A DNA stretch of 27,795 nt. Source: JAPLCX01 sp964460305. GTDB lineage: Bacteria; Auribacterota; Tritonobacteria; UBA1439. The stretch covers positions 1-27,795 of the forward strand of contig CAYWRA010000026.1 in the NCBI GenBank assembly GCA_964460305.1, written 5' to 3'. Positions within the stretch are counted from its first letter, which is position 1. Every line of letters begins with the position of its first letter. Position numbers and translations under genes: made by a program. This document shows positions 22,982 to 27,795 of this stretch, one piece after another. Under the pieces are notes generated by a model that made no database searches, had not been told where the DNA came from, and worked only from the letters and a program-made list of their open reading frames with translations.

Positions 22982-24250
22982 CTATTTTACCCTGTCTCTA
23001 GCCGACGACGCGCTTTTAAGGCGTCCGGGATTGGATCCTTTGCGCCGGTACTGCTGCGGGTGGGGGTAGCCCCCGCCTTTAGCGGGGGGCTTGTGGCCGG
23101 GCCCATGGTGGAACCGCTCGCCCGGAACCTCCGGATGCTCCGAGACCGGGATCACGGCACGGATGAACTTCTCTATATCCTTCACATCCCTCCCCTGATC
23201 CGGCGTCGCCAGCGTGATCGCATGCCCCTTTTTCCCAGCGCGGCCGGTGCGGCCGATGCGGTGTACGTAGTTCTCCGTATCATCCGGGAGGTCGAAATTA
23301 ATGACAAGCTCAATTGCCAGCACATCGATGCCGCGCGCGGCGATGTCCGTGGCCACAAGAATACGGTATTGGCCCGTCTTGAACCCGCGGAGGGCCTCCT
23401 TGCGCTGCGCCTGCGACCGGTTAGCGTGGATTTCCGCGGCGGTATGGCCCATGCTGCGGAGCAATTTCGCCACGCGGCCGGCGGAGCGTTTGGTCCGCAC
23501 AAAAAGCAGGACTGATCCGGCGTACTGCTTGAGCAGTTGCCCGAGGAGCTTCCCCTTGAGATCCTTCTTGACCACGAATATCTCCTGAGTCACGTGCTCC
23601 GCGGCCGTTCCCGAGGGGGCGATCTCGGTGCGGACCGGCAGCTTCATTTGGCTTGACGCGATCTTCATAACAGACGGCTGCATCGTCGCGGAGAATAGCA
23701 TGGTCTGCCGTTCTCTCGGAATCACTTTGAGAATACTCTCGATCTGTGGGAGGAAGCCCATGTCCAGCATCCGGTCCGCCTCATCGAGAACCAGGATGCT
23801 TACATCATTAAGCTTCACCTGCCGCTGTCTGAGATGATCGTTGAGCCGTCCGGGTGTCGCGATGATGATCCGAGGGTTTTCCCTGAGCCGCTTGACTTGA
23901 TTGAACATTGATTCGCCGCCGATCACTACTGCGGTCTTGATTTTAAAGGCATGGGCGAGTTTAACCAGGCTCTCGTTGATCTGAATGGCAAGTTCCCTGG
24001 TAGGCGCCAGCACAAGCCCTCTACCCTTCCCCTGGGCCAGGCGCTGAATCATCGGGATGCCGAATGCGAGAGTTTTCCCGGTGCCGGTCTGGGCGACCCC
24101 GATAACATCCTTGCCCCCAATGGCAATCGGGATCGCTTGCTCCTGGATGGGAGTCGGAACGGTGAACTTCAGCCCTTCCAGAACGCCAAGCAAGCCGGGG
24201 GCAATCCCCAAGCCGTAAAAACTTCTTTCGTTTTTGTTGGTTTTATTCAC
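22982..24250 (-). CDS. DEAD-box ATP-dependent RNA helicase (RhlE-like)
   Basis: The 422-residue protein has all helicase motifs: Q motif PTPIQ, I AQTGTGKT (53-60), Ia PTRELA (83-88), GG, Ib TPGR (132-135), II DEAD (156-159), III SAT (187-189), then domain 2 with LLFVRTKRSAGRVAKLL, ATDIAARGIDV and VI HRIGRTGRAG. These unwind short RNA duplexes with ATP, for example in ribosome assembly or RNA decay. The C-terminal ~60 residues are a basic Gly/Pro/His-rich tail (HHGPGHKPPAKGGGYPHPQQYRRKG), which fits RhlE-type non-specific RNA binding. The start is GTG with GGAG about 10 bases upstream. It follows the YkgJ-like gene by 72 bases. Confidence 0.93.
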   Translation of the reverse strand: MNKTNKNERSFYGLGIAPGLLGVLEGLKFTVPTPIQEQAIPIAIGGKDVIGVAQTGTGKTLAFGIPMIQRLAQGKGRGLVLAPTRELAIQINESLVKLAHAFKIKTAVVIGGESMFNQVKRLRENPRIIIATPGRLNDHLRQRQVKLNDVSILVLDEADRMLDMGFLPQIESILKVIPRERQTMLFSATMQPSVMKIASSQMKLPVRTEIAPSGTAAEHVTQEIFVVKKDLKGKLLGQLLKQYAGSVLLFVRTKRSAGRVAKLLRSMGHTAAEIHANRSQAQRKEALRGFKTGQYRILVATDIAARGIDVLAIELVINFDLPDDTENYVHRIGRTGRAGKKGHAITLATPDQGRDVKDIEKFIRAVIPVSEHPEVPGERFHHGPGHKPPAKGGGYPHPQQYRRKGSNPGRLKSASSARDRVK

Positions 24251-24322
24251 AAGTATAACTCTCCTTCACAACGGTTAGAACCAGCACCGCACATACCTTC
24301 ATTGCTTAAACTGCGCCAGAAA

Positions 24323-25000
24323 TCAGGGCGTTATGGCAAAATCCCAACCCAATTGGGTTGCCAGCCAATAGGGTAGAAGCATTCTGGATCGGGAGAAATC
24401 CCAGCCAGCACTTTCGATATAATCCCTTATCGCCACTAAAAACTGTCTTGTCTCCTCTACAACGGACGTGATCGCCACCGGATGGGGGCTTGTAGATCCC
24501 TGGACATTTGCTTCACGGCAGAAACGAGGATGCGAACTGATGTAATGGGTCCGGCACACGACCGGTCTCACGGGATAGGCGCTGCACGCCCCGTCTACCA
24601 GCAGAGGACAGCAAGGGTCGTAGTTGGAAAAATCCGTTTGCTCGCGGATGTCGGTCGGCGGATAAAGGCCCGGCCTGTAATCGTTCCATTCATGCCATTG
24701 TTTTGTTCGCATCCGAAGGCTGCTTATCTGGTCGATCGAAAATTCCCGCTTGACGTATTGCGCCAAGGCATGGGCCTCCGCAACGTTCGTAACGATATGA
24801 TCCCGGCAGCAGTATGAGCATCCCCGCGCGCACGTGGGGATGACGCCGTATCCGCTACGCAGACGGTCCAGCTCAGATGCAATCGCTTCATCCAGCGATG
24901 AATATACGCGGTTGATGAATTTCTCCTGCGGTGTAACCGGGATGTCGGCTCCGACTTCCCCATGGGCCATCCGGAAATCGGCATGCTCAATAGAATTCAT
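24323..25000 (-). CDS. YkgJ-like cysteine-cluster (zinc/iron-chelating) protein
   Basis: The 225-residue protein has the family pattern: CARGCSYCC (Cys57, 61, 64, 65) and later DPCCPLLVDGACSAYPVRPVVCRTHY (Cys130, 131, 139, 149). The Cys residues are thought to bind Fe-S or Zn; the biochemical function of the family is not settled. The N-terminal ~50 residues and the C-terminal helix (ILPYWLATQLGWDFAI type) are not recognised. GAGGAAGA precedes the ATG. tRNA-Pro is immediately upstream on the same strand (116 bases), and the helicase gene follows. Confidence 0.85.
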   Translation of the reverse strand: MNSIEHADFRMAHGEVGADIPVTPQEKFINRVYSSLDEAIASELDRLRSGYGVIPTCARGCSYCCRDHIVTNVAEAHALAQYVKREFSIDQISSLRMRTKQWHEWNDYRPGLYPPTDIREQTDFSNYDPCCPLLVDGACSAYPVRPVVCRTHYISSHPRFCREANVQGSTSPHPVAITSVVEETRQFLVAIRDYIESAGWDFSRSRMLLPYWLATQLGWDFAITP

Positions 25001-25115
25001 TATTCTTCCTCGCGGGGGATGGATCGAATCCTCTCATCACTTATTCAAGAGCGGCCAGCCGGTCGGGGGTCGGGTTTCCCCCTTAAAAGAAGCCGCCTCG
25101 GGAAAAAGTTTAAGA

Positions 25116-25192
25116 TGGTCGGGGCGCCGGGACTTGAACCCGGGACCTTCTGGTCCCAAACCAGACGCGCTGGCCAACTGCGCTACGCCCCG
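25116..25192 (-). tRNA. tRNA-Pro(TGG), CCA encoded
   Basis: Read on the minus strand: acceptor CGGGGCG/CGCCCCG, D arm GCGC...GCGC, anticodon stem TCTGG/CCAGA with loop TTTGGGA (anticodon TGG), T arm CCGGG-TTCAAGT-CCCGG, discriminator A and genomic CCA at 25116-25118. It decodes CCA and other proline codons. Confidence 0.95.
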
Positions 25193-25227
25193 ATAAATAA
25201 GTAATCTTTGGCCTGAACCGCCGACCT

Positions 25228-25272
25228 CCCCGATCTCAATCGGGGCGCGCTGGCTAGCTGCGCTACGCCCCG
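25228..25272 (-). pseudogene. Orphan 5' half of tRNA-Pro followed by a hairpin
   Basis: 25246-25272 (minus) is the first 27 bases of tRNA-Pro with two mismatches, including the acceptor 5' strand and the D arm, plus the shared upstream TTTAT. At the point where the anticodon stem should begin it changes to a 7-bp hairpin CCCCGAT/ATCGGGG with a 4-base loop (25228-25245). No 3' half is present. Confidence 0.75.
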
Positions 25273-25431
25273 ATAAAGTACCAAGTGATTATACAATAAA
25301 ATCGGCAACCCGAAACTTTTAACCACAGCTTTGCACAAGTTTAGCACACGATTTGTTCCAACCAAATTCTCGTGAAAATCTTGTGTGATCTTGTGGTTAC
25401 AACCAGACGTTGGCGGATAATCCAGGCTGAA

Positions 25432-25671
25432 TCATAAGCCTTGCAAGTTCTTCTGCTTTTCTTTCGCCTCTTCTGTCTTGGCGCGCTCCTTCTGCCTATC
25501 GAGCATCTCGTAATAATCGGCCTTCTGGCGGGGTGTCAGTTTGTTCCAGTTGTCTTCCGCGTAGTGCATGAAAACCCTCTCCTGCTTCCGCACGATCCTC
25601 CTCTCGCAGCCGGGGGTGCATAGCAAAATCACGGAGACAATGGCAAGAATAGCGGGGGCTTGATAAATCAA
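25432..25671 (-). CDS. Small membrane-anchored or lipoprotein of unknown function (about 79 aa)
   Basis: The frame codes for a hydrophobic segment (YQAPAILAIVSVILLCTPGC, possible lipobox TPGC) and a charged, helical, Lys/Glu-rich tail (NWNKLTPRQKADYYEMLDRQKERAKTEEAKEKQ, read in parts) that suggests a coiled coil. Start choice is unclear: TTG at 25671 has AGGGG just upstream, but both it and the ATG at 25728 fall in repeat sequence (a palindrome and an ATCAGCG-type repeat). I do not recognise the family. Confidence 0.5.
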   Translation of the reverse strand: MIYQAPAILAIVSVILLCTPGCERRIVRKQERVFMHYAEDNWNKLTPRQKADYYEMLDRQKERAKTEEAKEKQKNLQGL

Positions 25672-25676
25672 GCCCC
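25655..25676. repeat. REP-like palindrome
   Basis: GGGGCTTGAT (25655-25664) and ATCAAGCCCC (25667-25676) are perfect 10-bp inverted arms with a 2-base loop, followed by TACG. It has the same build as the hairpins at 13255-13294 and contains the likely start codon of the small gene at 25671. Confidence 0.6.
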
Positions 25677-25707
25677 TACGAAGTTTTTCTTCGCCAAAAT
25701 GAAATAA

Positions 25708-25762
25708 TCCGCGGCAATCAGCGTTCATCCGTGTTTATCCCCCGAAGGGGCCCCCTTTGGGG
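25708..25762. repeat. Dispersed repeat: ATCAGCG-type fragment plus tandem G/C hairpins
   Basis: TCCGCGGCAATCAGCG and TTCATCCGTGTTTATCC are of the common 'ATCCGTG...ATCAGCG...CCGCGG' dispersed type (compare 4252-4274 and 16069-16140). They lead into CCCCGAAGGGG (25740-25750) and CCCCTTTGGGG (25752-25762), a near copy of 7366-7387. In the minus direction these hairpins could end the histone-deacetylase-family transcript. Confidence 0.5.
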
Positions 25763-25778
25763 CGTGGTAAAGAACTTT

Positions 25779-26723
25779 TCATCTCATCAACTCCTTCACG
25801 TGAGCCACAACGGAATCGCCGAGATTCTGCAAACCATAGCCGCCTTCGAGCACGGAAACCAACCTGCCGTCGCAGTGCTTTTCCGCAATCCCCTTCACTA
25901 TTTCTGACATTCGCCTGAACCCCTCGGTGGTAACGTTGAGCTTCGTAATCGGATCGCCCTCGTGAGCATCGAAGCCCGCCGATATCAGCACTAAATCCGG
26001 CTCGAACCTCTCCGCGGAGGGCAAGAGGACTCCTTCGAACGCCTTGAGATACTCGGCATCGCCGCTCCCCGGCGTCATCGGGACGTTGACTGTGAAGCCG
26101 AGGCCGACGCCCTCCCCTCTCTCTGATGCCGCCCCGCTCCCAGGATAGCCGGGAAACTGGTGCGTACTGAAATAGAGGACCGACGAATCGTCGTAGAACA
26201 AATCCTGTGTGCCGTTCCCATGGTGCGCATCCCAGTCAACGATGAGCACCCTTTTAAGCCCATGCCGCTCCTGGATATACTTGGCCGCGATGGCAACGTT
26301 GTTTAAAAGGCAAAAACCCATGGCACGATTGCGCGTCGCGTGATGGCCGGGGGGCCGAACTGCGCAGAATGCATTCCGCACCTCTCCCGAGATGACGGCA
26401 TCGACCGCCTGAAGCACTCCGCCTGCCGCGAGGCACGCCACGTCGAAGGATTCCCTGTTGGTAGTAGTATCCCAATCGAGGAAAACCGGCGCGCTCTCGG
26501 AAGCCTCACGCACACGATTTATATGAGCCTTGTCATGGACCCGCCCGATCCACTTCAGCTCGGCGGGAGCCGGCTCTACGCCAACCAGCTCCCCCCGGAG
26601 GTGAGACTCTTCAAGGGCTTTGATAATGGCCGTGAGCCGCTCCGGGCGTTCAGGATTTTCCGGGCCGGGATCGTGCGTGAGATATTTGTTGCTGTAGCCA
26701 AAGCCGGTTTGCCATTTGCTCAT
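25779..26723 (-). CDS. Histone-deacetylase-family Zn hydrolase (AcuC/class II HDAC-like)
   Basis: From the ATG at 26723 the 314-residue protein has all family motifs: HPENPERPERL-like HDPGPENPERPERL (residues 17-30), RPPGHHA (123-129, active-site His pair), GFCLLNNVAIA, VDWDAHHGNGTQ (162-173; Zn ligands Asp165, His167), STHQFPGYPG, SAGFDAHEGDP (third ligand Asp253) and LEGGYGLQ with catalytic Tyr297. In bacteria such enzymes remove acyl groups from lysines of proteins such as acetyl-CoA synthetase, or from polyamines. No acuA or acs gene is near. The GTG at 26735 is an alternative start; neither has a clear Shine-Dalgarno. It follows the GNA1162-like gene by 111 bases. Confidence 0.92.
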   Translation of the reverse strand: MSKWQTGFGYSNKYLTHDPGPENPERPERLTAIIKALEESHLRGELVGVEPAPAELKWIGRVHDKAHINRVREASESAPVFLDWDTTTNRESFDVACLAAGGVLQAVDAVISGEVRNAFCAVRPPGHHATRNRAMGFCLLNNVAIAAKYIQERHGLKRVLIVDWDAHHGNGTQDLFYDDSSVLYFSTHQFPGYPGSGAASERGEGVGLGFTVNVPMTPGSGDAEYLKAFEGVLLPSAERFEPDLVLISAGFDAHEGDPITKLNVTTEGFRRMSEIVKGIAEKHCDGRLVSVLEGGYGLQNLGDSVVAHVKELMR

Positions 26724-26834
26724 TCTAAAGACCACTCGCCCGGCTGTTATCCGGGCGGCATCCGCCGTTCATGAATATACGGAAGGCGCGTTACCGTGAG
26801 ATAGCTACAATCACGGCCTTCTCCCCGCGCCGCG

Positions 26835-27440
26835 CTACATCGCCATCGGCTTGTCGCTCGCGAGTTTCTGGGCGAGCTGGACCAGCATCTTGTCACGGGT
26901 CTTCTTGAGGGCGCTGTCCGTAGAGATCAGGAATGCGAAATTACGCCCCTTTGCCTCCCAGAGCAGGCGGTTATCCGTTGCGCCCCTAAGCCTCATGGTA
27001 ATCTCTATAAGGCCGAACGTCTTGTAGAAGAGATAGTTCTGGAGGTAGAAGGAGACCTCGGCGAAGAGGACTGCATCGGCGCCGGTCAACTGGCGAAAGT
27101 TCCTTAACTCATTCAGGCTGAGTATGGACTTATTCTGGAGGCTGAGCTTTTTAAGGGCTTCTTTGACGGTTGCGGGAGGAATGATCTGGTAATCCGTCTT
27201 TGCGGCAAGTGAGGCGACAACCTGTTCATCAAAGATGTCGGCTGGCACCACGCGGGGCCTTTTCTTAGTCCAGGCCCACATCTCATAGCGGTCGGTGGTC
27301 GTTTGATTGTAGGCGATCACCGCCACGCGGGTGATTTTTCTTCCCTTGTCGCAGCGGCTGTAATTCACCGTCGATAGGCCGGCACAGCCGGCAGACACGA
27401 TCATGCTCGCCGCAACGGCATACAAGGCTACTCTCTTCAT
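26835..27440 (-). CDS. CsgG/GNA1162-like lipoprotein
   Basis: The 201-residue protein begins MKRVALYAVAASMIVSAGC, a lipoprotein signal with Cys19. The body reads as a CsgG/GNA1162/LpoB-type alpha-beta domain: KITRVAVIAYNQTT, DEQVVASLAAKTDYQIIPPATVKEALKKL, LTGADAVLFAEVSFYLQNY, ITMRLRGATDNRLLWEAKG. Members are outer-membrane-associated lipoproteins involved in secretion pores or peptidoglycan synthase activation; which role applies here is unknown. GAAGGGAG lies 7 bases before the ATG. The domain call rests on the pattern around LTGADAVLF and is moderate. Confidence 0.68.
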   Translation of the reverse strand: MKRVALYAVAASMIVSAGCAGLSTVNYSRCDKGRKITRVAVIAYNQTTTDRYEMWAWTKKRPRVVPADIFDEQVVASLAAKTDYQIIPPATVKEALKKLSLQNKSILSLNELRNFRQLTGADAVLFAEVSFYLQNYLFYKTFGLIEITMRLRGATDNRLLWEAKGRNFAFLISTDSALKKTRDKMLVQLAQKLASDKPMAM

Positions 27441-27629
27441 TCTAAACTCCCTTCCATAATTATGGGCCGAGATCGGCCCCGGTCAGACCTATCCCGCCTC
27501 CCCGAAGCTACAAAGGCCCATATTAGTACAGCATCTTGGTGCTGTCAAGACGGGAAGGGCGGGGCACAACAGTGGCGCACAAAACAATTGCGCTCGATGC
27601 CCGACTCGCCGATAATTGGAAGCACCGCT

Positions 27630-27795
27630 ATGACGCCGCTCGAGTTTACGCTAATCAATCTTGGCCTCTCCTTTTTCGCCGGAATTATCGGGGCCATCCT
27701 CGGCATCGGAGGCGGGCTCATCATCGTGCCGGCCCTCACCCTCCTGCTTGGCATCGACATACGCTATGCAATAGGAACGTCGATTGTCTCCGTCA
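27630..27795 (+). CDS. TauE/SafE (TSUP) family membrane transporter, N-terminal part
   Basis: The frame from ATG 27630 runs off the window after 55 codons. The N-terminus has a hydrophobic helix with LGLSFFAGIIGAILGIGGGLIIVPAL, the conserved Gly-rich TSUP signature, and then LGIDIRYAIGTSIVSV, the second half of that motif. TSUP proteins move sulfite, sulfoacetate, taurine or similar anions across the inner membrane; the substrate cannot be told here. GGAAG is about 7 bases upstream. It is divergent from the lipoprotein gene. Confidence 0.88.
   Translation, partial: MTPLEFTLINLGLSFFAGIIGAILGIGGGLIIVPALTLLLGIDIRYAIGTSIVSV

Noticed and set aside
25183..25365. Open frame across tRNA-Pro and its half copy
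   Set aside because: This is the typical false frame created by tRNA sequence (GVAQLASAP type translation).
27545..27760. Minus-strand open frame at the end of the window
   Set aside because: It is the antisense of the TauE/SafE N-terminus, whose Gly-rich membrane motif on the plus strand is convincing.
1..27795. CRISPR array, prophage, or integron
   Set aside because: No regularly spaced direct repeats of 25-40 bases, no cas, integrase, capsid or transposase genes were seen.

Overview
This window reads as chromosomal DNA from an uncultured, diderm-type bacterium of moderately high GC content. The evidence for a bacterium is strong: sigma70-like promoters (one is a perfect TTGACA-N16-TATAAT), clear Shine-Dalgarno sequences, lipoprotein signal peptides, a ClpX-like unfoldase, a YceH-family protein and an ATP-grasp D-Ala-D-Ala ligase relative. 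It also encodes both subunits of DNA topoisomerase VI, an enzyme typical of archaea and plants and only patchily present in bacteria. With the TIGR03067-like lipoprotein and the many short interspersed palindromes, this suits a candidate-phylum or PVC/Omnitrophota-like genome, but I cannot assign a taxon from the sequence alone.

Layout. 1-2.75 kb: the 3' end of a GH26-like secreted glycoside hydrolase, a 77-aa lipoprotein and an ATP-grasp ligase. 2.97-4.2 kb: an exported TPR protein (minus). 4.35-5.32 kb: an AT-richer, tightly overlapping three-gene operon (DUF6941-like protein, small acidic antitoxin-like protein, MazF/PemK toxin). 5.45-5.76 kb: an orphan 5' half of tRNA-Gly, a structured spacer, then the intact tRNA-Gly(TCC). 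5.8-7.3 kb: a B12-binding radical SAM enzyme. 7.42-10.36 kb: topoisomerase VI B then A behind their own promoter. 10.37-10.50 kb: a MITE-like element with 27-bp perfect inverted repeats. 10.5-13.2 kb (minus): a ClpX-like AAA+ protein followed by an NrnA-type DHH phosphoesterase. 13.35-15 kb: a GT39-type membrane glycosyltransferase, its end overlapping the end of a convergent uridine-kinase-like gene. 16.3-18.7 kb (minus): a tandem alpha/beta-hydrolase fusion and a 90-aa protein with a histone-like basic tail, ending at a strong terminator. 19.0-20.8 kb: an exported nitroreductase and a second DHH phosphoesterase. 20.8-25.2 kb (minus): a YprB-type RNase H-like exonuclease, a TIGR03067-like lipoprotein, YceH, a DEAD-box helicase, a YkgJ-like cysteine-cluster protein and tRNA-Pro(TGG), again preceded by an orphan copy of its own 5' half. 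25.4-27.8 kb: a small membrane or lipoprotein, a histone-deacetylase-family hydrolase, a CsgG/GNA1162-like lipoprotein and the start of a TauE/SafE transporter.

Most genes are single or paired housekeeping and accessory functions: nucleic-acid topology and RNA turnover (Topo VI, two DHH proteins, YprB-like nuclease, DEAD helicase), envelope functions, and proteolysis. No phage, CRISPR array or transposase is visible. The most unusual items are bacterial Topo VI, the DUF6941/antitoxin/MazF operon, the repeated '5' half tRNA plus hairpin plus intact tRNA' arrangement at two unrelated tRNA genes, and several families of short palindromic repeats.
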